Assembly (NCBI GenBank): GCA_963819635.1
Contig: CAWFWX010000011.1
Location: forward strand, 434,001-498,000
Length of the DNA stretch: 64,000 bases
Reading direction: 5' to 3'
DNA from: JACVRW01 sp963819635
Lineage (GTDB): Bacteria > Actinomycetota > Thermoleophilia > Solirubrobacterales > Thermoleophilaceae
Shown: piece after piece, positions 26,281-34,223 of the stretch
How the letters are laid out: each line of letters begins with the position of its first letter
Numbering within the stretch: the first letter of the stretch is position 1
The notes under the pieces: generated by a model
The model's input: the letters and a program-made list of their open reading frames with translations, nothing else
What the model was told of the DNA's origin: nothing
Database searches by the model: none
Translations under genes and position numbers: made by a program

Positions 26281-26696
26281 GCGGCTTCCAGCAGGTCCTC
26301 GCGGCCGTCCTGCTCGAGCAGCGCGCGGTAGCGAGGGAAGATCGGCTTCGTCAGCGGTACCAGCTTGAGGATCTTCGCCACCGGGCCCTTGGCCTTCATC
26401 TGGCCGCGGGCGAGCGCCACGGTCACGTTGACCTTGCCGAGCCAGAAGCGATGCGCGGTGTCGGCCTCCATGGTCATGACCACCTCGGGCTCCATGGTGG
26501 TCTCGCCGCAGTCCACCTGGCCGTCCTCGCCGTCAATCAGCTTCACGGTGATCTGCGACTCCGGCTCGCGGTACTGGTACTGGACGATCGTGTTCGCCTT
26601 GCGGAACTTGGGCGCGAGCTCCTCGTCCTCGGCGAGCTGCTCGAACAGCCTGCCGATGTACTTGTAGACCTCGTCCGCGTCTCTGAAGTAAGCCAC
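26277..26696 (-). CDS. SCP2 sterol-binding-domain protein
   Basis: The 139-residue protein is a single SCP2-like domain: it includes YREPESQITVKLIDGEDGQVDCG, EVVMTMEADTAHRFWLGKVNVTVALARGQMKAKGPVAKILKLVPL, a pattern of lipid-binding SCP2 domains with a hydrophobic cavity. It would bind fatty acyl or sterol-like ligands in the cytoplasm. Its stop overlaps the following ADH gene, and a TesB-like thioesterase lies upstream, consistent with fatty acyl handling. Confidence 0.8.
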   Translation of the reverse strand: MAYFRDADEVYKYIGRLFEQLAEDEELAPKFRKANTIVQYQYREPESQITVKLIDGEDGQVDCGETTMEPEVVMTMEADTAHRFWLGKVNVTVALARGQMKAKGPVAKILKLVPLTKPIFPRYRALLEQDGREDLLEAA

Positions 26697-26706
26697 GGGC
26701 GGAAGT

Positions 26707-27513
26707 CTATGCCCGCGCTCTCACCAGCAACGTCTGTGCCGCCCGGCCGATACGGCCGCGCTCGTCCCACAGGGCGGTGTCGGTCATGCCGATCCCGTCG
26801 ACGTGGGTCACGGAATCGAGGCCGATCCACTCCCCCTCCGGCGGGCGCAGCAGGTGCACCGTGAGGTCGGTGTTGATGAAGATGTGGGTCTGCCAGTCGA
26901 GCGGCGCGCTGATGCCGTTGCCGGCGTCCGCCGCCAGGAGCACGCGCTGGAGAGGAGTGATCTCCTCTCCCCCGACGAGAGCGACGCGGGGGCGCATCCA
27001 CGCGATGCCCGGGCCCGGCTCGAGGAAGCGGCCGCGGGCGAAGACGATCTCCATCGCGGTGTGCCAGCCGACGCTCTCGCCCGACCCGCGAGCGCGCGGT
27101 GCGCGCGAGCCTTCGTCTACCGGGAAGAACTCGAGCGCCTCGGCGCCCTCGTGGCCGGGCGGCGGCTCCTCTTGCTCCCAGTCGGCGGTGATGTCCGACT
27201 CGGCGAGCCGCCAGCCGCGCGCTCGCATGAGCTCTCCGTCAGCACCCTCGAGCGATGCCTCGAGGAGCTCAACGCTGCGCCCGGGCCGGACGACGCGGGC
27301 GCTGACGCTGATCGGGGCGATCGGCACGGGGGCGAGGATCTCGACGGTCACGCGCGCGATCCTGGCTCCGTCGCGCGGCTCGCAGCGCTCGAGCGCCCGG
27401 GCCAGCAGCGCCGAGGGCGGGCCGGCGTGCTGCGAGCCTGGATCCCACGGGCCCCGGGTGAGCTCGCTGGGGACCAGCTCGTCGCCAGCCGGCGAATAGA
27501 ACGCGTCGGTCAC
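26707..27513 (-). CDS. Acyl-CoA thioesterase-like (TesB/4HBT2) protein
   Basis: The 268-residue protein shows the double-hotdog layout of TesB-like thioesterases: SELTRGPWDPGSQHAGPPSALLARALE in the first half and WQTHIFINTDLTVHLLRPPEGEWIGLDS in the second. Such enzymes hydrolyse acyl-CoA thioesters. It is the first gene of the minus-strand set with SCP2 and Fe-ADH. Its start lies 29 bases from the divergent zinc-ADH start, with a perfect 14-base palindrome between them. Confidence 0.78.
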   Translation of the reverse strand: MTDAFYSPAGDELVPSELTRGPWDPGSQHAGPPSALLARALERCEPRDGARIARVTVEILAPVPIAPISVSARVVRPGRSVELLEASLEGADGELMRARGWRLAESDITADWEQEEPPPGHEGAEALEFFPVDEGSRAPRARGSGESVGWHTAMEIVFARGRFLEPGPGIAWMRPRVALVGGEEITPLQRVLLAADAGNGISAPLDWQTHIFINTDLTVHLLRPPEGEWIGLDSVTHVDGIGMTDTALWDERGRIGRAAQTLLVRARA

Positions 27514-27520
27514 GGCCGGT

Positions 27521-27534
27521 CACGCTATAGCGTG
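27521..27534. promoter_or_regulatory. Perfect 14-bp palindrome in a divergent promoter gap
   Basis: CACGCTATAGCGTG is its own reverse complement and is centred in the 29-base gap between the thioesterase (minus) and alcohol dehydrogenase (plus) genes. Placement and symmetry are what a dimeric repressor such as a TetR or GntR family protein would need to control both operons, but no such regulator gene is adjacent. Confidence 0.45.
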
Positions 27535-27542
27535 CAGTTCCC

Positions 27543-28577
27543 GTGCAAGCCGTCACATTCCAGGCACCTGGCGAGGTCCAGGTGGAGGAGCGGCCCGAGC
27601 CTGAGCTGCTCGAGCGCGACGACGCCGTCGTCCGGGTCGAGGCCACCGGCGTCTGCGGCTCGGATCTGCACATCTACCACGGGCGAGTGCAGATCGAGCC
27701 GGGCTTCACGCTCGGCCACGAGTTCGTGGGAACGGTTGTGGCGGCCGGCGAGGGCGTGACCGAGATCGCCGAGGGCGACCGCGTCCTCGGCTGCTACTGC
27801 TCGGCCTGCGGGAACTGCTTCTTCTGCCGCCGCGGCGACTTCCACAAGTGCGACGAGGGGCGCGTGTTCGGGCACGGCAAGACGCTCGGCTCGCTTCAGG
27901 GCGCGCAGGCCGAGCAGGTGCTCGTGCCGCACGCGAACCTCACGCTCCGCAGGGTGCCCGAGGGCATGTCGGACGACATCGCGCTGTTCGCCGGCGACGT
28001 GATGGGCACGGGCTGGCACGCCGTCGACCAGGCGGAGATCCGCCCCGGCGACAGCGCGGCCGTGCTCGGACTCGGGCCGGTGGGCCTGTGCGCGGTCCAG
28101 GCGGCGAAGGCGGCCGGCGCGGCGAAGGTGATCGCCATCGACACGGTGGCGGACCGGCTCGCCCTCGCGGAGTCCTTCGGCGCGGAGGCCGTGCACCTGA
28201 CCGACGACGACCCCCGCGCGGCGGTCAAGGCGGCGACCGACGGCCGCGGCGTGGATGCCGCGATCGATGCCGTGGGCCACCCGGACGCGCTCGAGCTCGC
28301 CTGCCGGGTCACGCGCAAGGCCGGGATCGTCTCGGCCATCGGCGTTTACGCCGAGCGCATCCAGGTGCACATGGGGGTGGTCTGGATCAAGGCGCTGACC
28401 ATGAAGACGGGGCACGCGAACGTGATCGGGCACGTGGACCGCGTGCTCGCCATGCTCGACGCCGGGGTCCTCGACCCCGGTCCGCTCGTGACCCACCACA
28501 TGAAGCTCGAGGACGCGGCCGAGGCCTACGCCGTCTACGACCGGCGCGAGGCCCTGAAGATCGTGATGACGCCGTGA
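27543..28577 (+). CDS. Zinc-dependent medium-chain alcohol dehydrogenase
   Basis: The 344-residue MDR enzyme has the catalytic zinc ligands in VCGSDLHIYHGR and TLGHEFVG, the structural-zinc cysteine cluster in CYCSACGNCFFCRRGDFHKCDEG, and the Rossmann motif AAVLGLGPVGLCAVQAAKA. The likely reaction is NAD(P)-linked oxidation of a primary or secondary alcohol. It starts at GTG 27543 just after the palindrome. Its stop overlaps the FAH-family gene start (GTGA), followed by an aldehyde dehydrogenase, so alcohol-to-acid oxidation is the natural reading. Confidence 0.88.
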   Translation: MQAVTFQAPGEVQVEERPEPELLERDDAVVRVEATGVCGSDLHIYHGRVQIEPGFTLGHEFVGTVVAAGEGVTEIAEGDRVLGCYCSACGNCFFCRRGDFHKCDEGRVFGHGKTLGSLQGAQAEQVLVPHANLTLRRVPEGMSDDIALFAGDVMGTGWHAVDQAEIRPGDSAAVLGLGPVGLCAVQAAKAAGAAKVIAIDTVADRLALAESFGAEAVHLTDDDPRAAVKAATDGRGVDAAIDAVGHPDALELACRVTRKAGIVSAIGVYAERIQVHMGVVWIKALTMKTGHANVIGHVDRVLAMLDAGVLDPGPLVTHHMKLEDAAEAYAVYDRREALKIVMTP

Positions 28578-29206
28578 GCGAGGACTCCGAGGTCATCCGG
28601 CGCGGGACGGAGGCCCTCCTCACCCGCCGCCGCGAGATCCTCGCCCAGGGCGCCGAGCCGATCGGCTGGAAGATCGGCTTCAACGTCAGGGCGACCCAGG
28701 AGAAGCTCGGCATAGACGCCGCGCTCGCGGGCTTCCTGACGACCGACAGCCTCGTCGAGGACGACTGGGACGACTATCCCGTGATCGTCGAGAGCGAGGT
28801 CGCCGTGGAGGTCGGCGATGACGGCCGCTCGATCGCCGCGCTCCTCCCGGCGCTCGAGATCGCGGACCAGCCCGACCTGGACATGCCGGTCGAGCAGATC
28901 CTCGCCGGCAACATCTTCCATCGCGCGGTGCGGTTCGGCGAGCGCAGCGAGGCCGGCGAGCCGGGCGAGGCGCGCATTCTCGTGAACGGCGAGGAGCAGC
29001 ACACGGTGCCGGCCGAGAAGACCGGCGAGCGCCTGCAGGCGATGATCGAGGTGGTCGCCGCTCGGCTCGAGGACGCCGGCGAGGAGCTCCAGGCCGGCGA
29101 CCGCATCATCACCGGGATCATCGCGCCGCCGCACGAGGCGTCACCGGGCGACACGGTGCGGCTCGAGCTCGAGCACGTGGGGAGCGTCGAGCTCCGCTTC
29201 TCGTAG
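28574..29206 (+). CDS. 2-keto-4-pentenoate hydratase/FAH-superfamily protein
   Basis: GTG at 28574 overlaps the upstream stop (GTGA) and gives 210 residues. GWKIGFNVRATQEKLGI, PVIVESEVAVEVG with the acidic metal-ligand residues, and ALEIADQPD fit the 2-oxopent-4-enoate hydratase side of the fumarylacetoacetate-hydrolase superfamily. The member usually hydrates 2-oxopent-4-enoates in meta-cleavage pathways, but here it sits between an ADH and an ALDH, with no ring-cleavage dioxygenase, so its substrate is open. Confidence 0.75.
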   Translation: MSEDSEVIRRGTEALLTRRREILAQGAEPIGWKIGFNVRATQEKLGIDAALAGFLTTDSLVEDDWDDYPVIVESEVAVEVGDDGRSIAALLPALEIADQPDLDMPVEQILAGNIFHRAVRFGERSEAGEPGEARILVNGEEQHTVPAEKTGERLQAMIEVVAARLEDAGEELQAGDRIITGIIAPPHEASPGDTVRLELEHVGSVELRFS

Positions 29207-29217
29207 CATCCGGCGCC

Positions 29218-30708
29218 ATGAGCACTGCCACGCTGCCCGACGCCCTCTCCGAGGCCGCGCGCTCCTTCGCCTCCGGGCCGCACCGGTTCGTGATCGGCGG
29301 CGAGCGACCGGAGGCCGCCGACGGGCGCACGTTCGAGACGCTCGACCCCGCGACCGGACGCGTGATCGCCGACGTGCCGTACGCGGGCAGCGAGGACGTG
29401 GACCGGGCCGTGCGTGCCGCCCGCGAGGCGTTCGAGGACGGCCGCTGGCGCGGGATCGCGCCGGCGGAGCGCACCCGCGCGATGCTCGCGTTCGCCGACG
29501 CCGTGGAGGCGCACCTCGACGAGCTGGCGGAGCTCGAGTCGCTCGACAACGGCAAGCCGCTCAAGATGGCGAGGCGAGTGGATGTGCCGCTCACGGCGGC
29601 GCACCTGCGCTACTTCGCGGGCTGGCCCACGCGCATCAACGGCGAGGTGCTCCCGGTGTCCCAGCCGAACATGCACTGCTACACGCGCAGGGAGCCGGTC
29701 GGCGTGGCGGCTCAGATCATCCCCTGGAACTTCCCGCTCCTGATGGCCGCGTGGAAGGTGGCTCCGGCGCTGGCCGCCGGCTGCACGATCGTGCTGAAGC
29801 CCGCGGAGCAGACGCCTCTGACAGCGCTCCGCTTCGGCGAGCTGGCGCTCGAGGCCGGGATCCCCGATGGCGTGCTGAACGTGATCACCGGAGACGGCGA
29901 GACCGGCGCGGCGCTGGTCGACCACGCGGACGTCGACAAGATCGCGTTCACGGGGTCGACCGCGGTGGGGCGCGAGATCGGCGAGAAGGCCGGGCGGGCG
30001 CTGAAGCGCGTCACGCTCGAGCTCGGCGGCAAGTCGCCCAACATCATCCTGCCGGACGCCGACCTCGACACCGCCGTGAAGGGCGCCTACCAGGCGATCT
30101 ACTACAACACCGGCCAGGCCTGCAACGCCGGCTCGCGCCTGTTCGTGCACAAGGACCAGTACGACGACGTGCTGGCCGGCCTCACCGAGGCAGCCGGGAA
30201 GGCGCGCCTCGGCCCCGGCCTCGACGAGGGCACGCAGATGGGCCCGCTGATCTCGGCCGAGCAGGAGGAGCGCGTGCGCGGCTACATCGAGTCGGGGAAG
30301 ACCGAGGGCGCCGAGCTCGTGACCGGCGGGGACAAGCCGGGCGGCGAGGGCTACTTCGTGGAGCCGACGCTCTTCAGCGCGACGTCCGACGACCTCACCA
30401 TCGCGCGCGAGGAGATCTTCGGGCCCGTGCTGGTGGCGCTGCCCTACGACAGCATCGAGGAGGTCGCCCGGCGGGCCAACGACACCGACTACGGCCTGGC
30501 AGCCGGGGTGTGGACGCGCGACATAGCGGCGGCCCACAGGCTCGCGGCGCTGCTGCGCGCCGGCGACATCTGGATCAACACCTGGAGCGCGGGTGACCCC
30601 GCCGCCCCCTTCGGCGGCTTCAAGGCGTCCGGCGTGGGCCGCGAGCACGGCCGCGAGGGCCTCGAGGCGTACCTCGAGAACAAGACCGTCTGGGTGAACC
30701 TCGCCTAA
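29218..30708 (+). CDS. NAD(P)-dependent aldehyde dehydrogenase
   Basis: The 496-residue enzyme has the classic ALDH motifs: PWNFPLLMAAWKVAPALAAG, VTLELGGKSPNII with the active-site Glu, and NTGQACNAGSRLF with the nucleophilic Cys; FGPVLVALPY is the C-terminal block. It oxidises an aldehyde to an acid and probably uses the product of the upstream alcohol dehydrogenase. Its TAA stop at 30706-30708 is the first part of an AAGGGGTCAGACCC repeat. Confidence 0.9.
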   Translation: MSTATLPDALSEAARSFASGPHRFVIGGERPEAADGRTFETLDPATGRVIADVPYAGSEDVDRAVRAAREAFEDGRWRGIAPAERTRAMLAFADAVEAHLDELAELESLDNGKPLKMARRVDVPLTAAHLRYFAGWPTRINGEVLPVSQPNMHCYTRREPVGVAAQIIPWNFPLLMAAWKVAPALAAGCTIVLKPAEQTPLTALRFGELALEAGIPDGVLNVITGDGETGAALVDHADVDKIAFTGSTAVGREIGEKAGRALKRVTLELGGKSPNIILPDADLDTAVKGAYQAIYYNTGQACNAGSRLFVHKDQYDDVLAGLTEAAGKARLGPGLDEGTQMGPLISAEQEERVRGYIESGKTEGAELVTGGDKPGGEGYFVEPTLFSATSDDLTIAREEIFGPVLVALPYDSIEEVARRANDTDYGLAAGVWTRDIAAAHRLAALLRAGDIWINTWSAGDPAAPFGGFKASGVGREHGREGLEAYLENKTVWVNLA

Positions 30709-30750
30709 GGGGTCAGACCCTTAACACCCTCAAGGGGTCTGACCCCGTTA
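30707..30750. repeat. Inverted pair of AAGGGGTC-W-GACCC repeats at a convergent junction
   Basis: Two copies, at 30707-30722 and 30732-30747, are inverted relative to each other, so the whole stretch can fold into one stem of about 14-15 bp on either strand with a short loop. It fills the gap between the convergent ALDH and sugar-dehydrogenase genes and overlaps the TAA stop of each, a layout suited to a bidirectional terminator. A third copy is at 13658. Confidence 0.65.
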
Positions 30751-31983
30751 ACGGCGGCCCAGGCGGTACACCGGCCCGTCGAGCGAGACCGCGTACACCC
30801 GCCCGCGGCCGTCCTCGCCGAAGGAGACGAGGTTGCCCACGCTCAGCCCGGTGCGCCGCGAGCTCGCGTTCGGGCGGCGGAGGTGCGCGAGGCGCAGCGT
30901 GCCGTCGCAGAGATCGCCGTAGACGTAGCGTCCGTACCAGCCGCGGCCCAGCGAGCGGTCGCGGATCACGTAGCCGCCCGTGATCGAGCAGAAGCCGCCG
31001 CTGTGGGTGTGCTGGAGCACCGGCTGGATGTGCCCCGGCGCGCTGCCGCTCTCGTAGCGGTTGCGGCCCTCGAAGCTGTCCCAGCCGAAGTTGTAGCCCC
31101 CGCGCGGCGCCCGCCCGCCCGCCCGGCCCGGCACGAAGTCGATCTCCTCGATGTCGGCCTGGCCGACGTCGCCGATCGTCAGGTGGCCGCGGCGGCGGTC
31201 GAATGAGAAGCGGTACGGGTTGCGGAGTCCGTACGCGTAGATCTCCGGGCGCGCGCCCGGACGGTCGCGGAAGGGATTGTCGGCCGGGATCGAGTAGCCG
31301 CCGTTCGGCCCGGGGCGGATGCGGATCAGCTTGCCGAGCATCCGGCTCAGGTTCTGCGCGTTCTCGTCCGGATCGCCTCCCGCGCCGCCGTCCCCGAAGC
31401 CCGCGAGGAGCGTGCCGTCCGGAGCCACCTGCAGCTGGCCGCCCTTGTGGTTGAAGCGGTGGTGCGCCACCCGGATCACGGAACGGCGCGAGCCCGGGTC
31501 CGCCCGGTTCGGATTCCCCGCGGACGCGCGGAACTGGTCGATCTGTATGAAGCCCTGGTTGTCCGTGTAGTAGACCCAGAAGCGGCGCGAGCGGGAGTAG
31601 TCGCGCGCGAACGCCATCGAGAGCAGGCCGCTCTCCCCTCCGGTCATCACGCGATCGGAGATGTCGAGGAAGGGCGTGCCTGCGACGCGCCCGTCCCGGA
31701 TGACGCGGATCCTGCCCTCGCGCTCCACCACGAAACGGCGGCTGTCGCCCCGCGGAGCCGTGATGTAGGTGGGCTGGTCGAAGCGGCCCAGCAGGAGGAG
31801 CCGCACTCGTCCGCCCTGTGCCGGCTGGGCGGGGGTGGTCGCCTGGCCGTCGGTCTCCGCCGTCGCCGCCGGCTTCGTGGCCATGGTCTCCTGCGCGTCG
31901 CCGTCGTTACATCCTGCGATCAGCGCGACGAGCAGCCCAAGGACGGCGTAGCGGCGCAGAGTCACGCGGCCGGAGTATGGCAA
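30748..31983 (-). CDS. PQQ-type sugar dehydrogenase family lipoprotein
   Basis: An N-terminal lipobox LIAGC (Cys25) after a hydrophobic stretch marks a lipoprotein. The remaining 380 residues form a six-bladed propeller of the soluble glucose/sorbosone dehydrogenase (Yli) family: LLSMAFARDY, FNHKGGQLQVAPDGTLLAGFGDGG and GGYNFGWDSFEGRNRYESG are characteristic. Members oxidise sugars with PQQ or have hedgehog-interacting-protein-like folds. No PQQ synthesis genes are in view. Its TAA stop lies inside the inverted repeat shared with the convergent ALDH gene. Confidence 0.85.
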   Translation of the reverse strand: MPYSGRVTLRRYAVLGLLVALIAGCNDGDAQETMATKPAATAETDGQATTPAQPAQGGRVRLLLLGRFDQPTYITAPRGDSRRFVVEREGRIRVIRDGRVAGTPFLDISDRVMTGGESGLLSMAFARDYSRSRRFWVYYTDNQGFIQIDQFRASAGNPNRADPGSRRSVIRVAHHRFNHKGGQLQVAPDGTLLAGFGDGGAGGDPDENAQNLSRMLGKLIRIRPGPNGGYSIPADNPFRDRPGARPEIYAYGLRNPYRFSFDRRRGHLTIGDVGQADIEEIDFVPGRAGGRAPRGGYNFGWDSFEGRNRYESGSAPGHIQPVLQHTHSGGFCSITGGYVIRDRSLGRGWYGRYVYGDLCDGTLRLAHLRRPNASSRRTGLSVGNLVSFGEDGRGRVYAVSLDGPVYRLGRR

Positions 31984-32023
31984 CCGCGGCGCGGCGCTCA
32001 GCGAGCGCTAGGCTTGACGCCTT

Positions 32024-32097
32024 CGGGCTGTAGCGCAGCTTGGTAGCGCGCTCCGTTCGGGTCGGAGAGGTCGCTGGTTCAAATCCAGTCAGCCCGA
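32024..32097 (+). tRNA. tRNA-Pro (anticodon CGG)
   Basis: The 74-base gene folds as a full cloverleaf: acceptor CGGGCTG/CAGCCCG, D-stem GCGC/GCGC, anticodon stem CTCCG/CGGAG with loop TTCGGGT (anticodon CGG at 32058-32060, reading CCG), T-stem GCTGG/CCAGT with TTCAAAT loop, and discriminator A. CCA is not encoded. The 3' end (32089-32097) overlaps the stop end of a convergent SnoaL-like gene, an arrangement rarely kept by chance. Confidence 0.97.
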
Positions 32098-32493
32098 TTT
32101 CCGCGCAATGGCCTGAACGGCTTCGATGGCCGCGGCACTGTCCCAGTGGAGCGCCAGGCGAACGACCTTCCCGGCCTCGAAGGTCCAGACCGTCGCGGTC
32201 TCGGCTGTGACCGCGACACCGCTGCCCTTGCCACGTGCCGTGACGTGCGTGGGTACCACGACGTGTGGACCGTTGTCGATGAAGTCCGTCGGCTCGGCAC
32301 GGAAGTCATCCCAGGCGGCGAGTGACTCTTGCCACGCTCGAGCCATCTCCCTGATGCCGCGCGATTTGTCTCGGCCGGGCCAGTCGACCATGTCGAACTC
32401 CACGTCCGCGTCGAAGACGTCACCCGCGGAGAAATCGCCCCGGGACCACTCCTCGTACACGCGCCGTACCACCTCCACGTTCTGCTGCGACAT
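32089..32493 (-). CDS. SnoaL-like (NTF2-fold) protein, copy 1
   Basis: The 134-residue protein is one NTF2-like domain: NVEVVRRVYEEWSRGDF at the N-terminus, a central FEFDMVDW-type acidic strand and VTAETATVWTFEAGKVVRLALHWD near the end, as in SnoaL-like polyketide-cyclase and ketosteroid-isomerase-like proteins. Function in such stand-alone copies is unknown. It ends in ARKSG and shares this end with copy 2 next to it, so the pair is a tandem duplication. Its TGA stop overlaps the 3' end of tRNA-Pro by nine bases. Confidence 0.8.
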   Translation of the reverse strand: MSQQNVEVVRRVYEEWSRGDFSAGDVFDADVEFDMVDWPGRDKSRGIREMARAWQESLAAWDDFRAEPTDFIDNGPHVVVPTHVTARGKGSGVAVTAETATVWTFEAGKVVRLALHWDSAAAIEAVQAIARKSG

Positions 32494-32552
32494 CGCCCGC
32501 CCAGTATCCGCCCTTGGGCGTCATGATGAGCAGCGCCGATGGGCGGGAACAC

Positions 32553-32954
32553 TCAGCCGGATTTCCGCGCAACCGCCTGAAGGGCCTCCGGCTCCGTTCT
32601 GAAGAACTCCGACGAGGTGATTCGGCCATCTCGTAGCTCCACGACGTTCCAGACGTGGCGCTCGACGTCGATCCCGCTGCCGGTGCCGCTGCCCTCGATG
32701 CGCACGCGCAGCAGGACGCGGTCTCCCAACTCGCGGGCGTCGTCGATCTGGGGCGTCCAGTCCGGGAAGACGTCGACGATGTTGTCCCACCAGGAGCGGA
32801 GCCCGTCGTGCCCGCGGTAGACGACGCCCTCCACCTCCAGGACGAGCGACCTGAACTCGACCTCGGGATCGTGGTAGCCCAGAAACTCGTCGAGGTCGCG
32901 CCGCTCGAACGCCTCGTAGCTCCTGCGCACCGTGCCTGCGTTGTCGTCCGGCAT
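32553..32954 (-). CDS. SnoaL-like (NTF2-fold) protein, copy 2
   Basis: ATG at 32954 gives 133 residues, with TVRRSYEAFERRDLDEFLGYHDPEVEF and WNVVELRDGRITSSEFFRT typical of SnoaL-like proteins. It resembles copy 1 especially at the C-terminus (AVARKSG), and the DNA there is a near repeat of the copy 1 3' end and adjacent tRNA 3' end. A longer frame extends upstream but runs antisense in style through the MEDS gene and is not credible. Substrate unknown. Confidence 0.8.
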   Translation of the reverse strand: MPDDNAGTVRRSYEAFERRDLDEFLGYHDPEVEFRSLVLEVEGVVYRGHDGLRSWWDNIVDVFPDWTPQIDDARELGDRVLLRVRIEGSGTGSGIDVERHVWNVVELRDGRITSSEFFRTEPEALQAVARKSG

Positions 32955-32971
32955 GCCCGCGCAGTATCGCG

Positions 32972-33922
32972 CTAGGTCACGCTCATCTTCATCCGCACGG
33001 TGCTCCCGTGCTCGGATGAGCGGACCTGGACCAAGTCGCAGACGAGGTTCACGAGCCAGATCCCGTGCCCGCCCACCTGGCCGATGGCGGGCTCCTCGCG
33101 GCCGATCAGCGGCTGGACGATCTGGCCGGCGTCGCGCACCTCGCACACGAGCCCGTCGGTCTCGTCCCAGATCCGCAGCGAGCCGTCGTCGTGCGCGTGG
33201 TAGAGGCTGTTGGAGAGCACCTCGTTGACGGCGAGGACGAAGTCGTCCGCCCGCTCGCCGAGGCCGGCGTCCTGAGCCCGGTGCCGCACCAGCTCGCGTG
33301 CCTCGCGCAGCCTGTCGAGCGTCACGCGGAGCTCGTCGACGCCGGCGGGTGGCTCGGGCAGGTCCTCGTGGAACCGGGCCGCGACGTTGTCGATGCCGCA
33401 GTAGTCGCCGCACGCTTCCGCGCTGCCCGCCGCGGAGACGATCGGGTGGCTCCTGCGCGCCTCCGCGATCACGTCGTCCGGCAGCCCCGCGGTGTCGTAC
33501 GGGCAGATCAGCCGGAACGAGTCCGCCGCCGCGAACGCCATGTTGAGCAGCGATTCGTGGAGCTGGCATTCGAGCAGCTCGTCGGGCTTGCGATCCGCCC
33601 AGATCGGCTCGCCGATACCGCGCATGCCCTTGCCCGAGGCGGCGTCCGACTGGCCGGCCACGAAGCGGCCCCACGCCGGGATGATGCGCGCCGGGTTTCT
33701 GCCCACGACCTCCATGTCGGCGAAGTGCACCTCGCCCGCCCGGTCGCCGAGCGCATCGCGCAGCAGCTCGAGCTTTCGCGATCCCACCATCACCAACACC
33801 GGCTCGGCGCGGTCGAGGCCCTCCTCGGCGAAGGCGCGGCAGCGGTCGACGAACTCGTCGTCGCCGTCGTAGAACAGCGCTTCGTGGTGAAAGGTCGCAG
33901 GGGCGGTCATCGCGGAGCCCAC
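32972..33922 (-). CDS. MEDS-domain sensor with C-terminal HATPase (anti-sigma-type) domain
   Basis: The N-terminal two-thirds (ALFYDGDDEFVDRCRAFAEEGL, then LLECQLHESLLNMAF and CPYDTAGLPDDVI) match MEDS domains, thought to sense one-carbon or hydrocarbon signals. The last 130 residues are a histidine-kinase-like ATPase with the N-box FVLAVNEVLSNSLYHAH and the G-box VGGHGIWLVNLVCDLV, as in RsbW-type anti-sigma or switch kinases. GTG at 33922 or ATG at 33910 could start it. It sits next to a small acidic protein and an ECF sigma factor, so it may regulate sigma activity. Confidence 0.8.
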   Translation of the reverse strand: MGSAMTAPATFHHEALFYDGDDEFVDRCRAFAEEGLDRAEPVLVMVGSRKLELLRDALGDRAGEVHFADMEVVGRNPARIIPAWGRFVAGQSDAASGKGMRGIGEPIWADRKPDELLECQLHESLLNMAFAAADSFRLICPYDTAGLPDDVIAEARRSHPIVSAAGSAEACGDYCGIDNVAARFHEDLPEPPAGVDELRVTLDRLREARELVRHRAQDAGLGERADDFVLAVNEVLSNSLYHAHDDGSLRIWDETDGLVCEVRDAGQIVQPLIGREEPAIGQVGGHGIWLVNLVCDLVQVRSSEHGSTVRMKMSVT

Positions 33923-33931
33923 ATAGGTGTC

Positions 33932-34192
33932 TTACCCGGCCACGGCGTTGTAGTACCGCACCGCGAGCCCTGTGAGGAGCGTCTCGAAGCAGGACTCGAG
34001 TGTCATGTCGTGTTCATCGGCGTAGACCCGGAGCCCTGCAGCGGCAATTGCGTCGGCCTCCGCCGTCACATCGTCAACGAGGTCTGGATGCTGATCGGAG
34101 AAGTAGGCCCCCATCGAGTAGAGGCTCGTGTCCATCAGCGATTCGAGGAAGGGATCGTCCTCGTCGCCGGCGGGGCTGCGCTTCGCTGCCAC
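33932..34192 (-). CDS. Small acidic protein of unknown function
   Basis: The 86-residue product starts at GTG and is acidic throughout (DEDDPFLESLMD, HPDLVDDVTAEADAI) with a predicted mostly helical makeup and no cysteine motif or membrane segment. It lies 9 bases upstream of the MEDS-HATPase gene on the same strand, so co-transcription is likely and it could be a partner of that protein. I do not recognise a family. Confidence 0.5.
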   Translation of the reverse strand: MAAKRSPAGDEDDPFLESLMDTSLYSMGAYFSDQHPDLVDDVTAEADAIAAAGLRVYADEHDMTLESCFETLLTGLAVRYYNAVAG

Positions 34193-34223
34193 GCGCGCAG
34201 GTTACCCCGCGTTCCAGCGCCGG

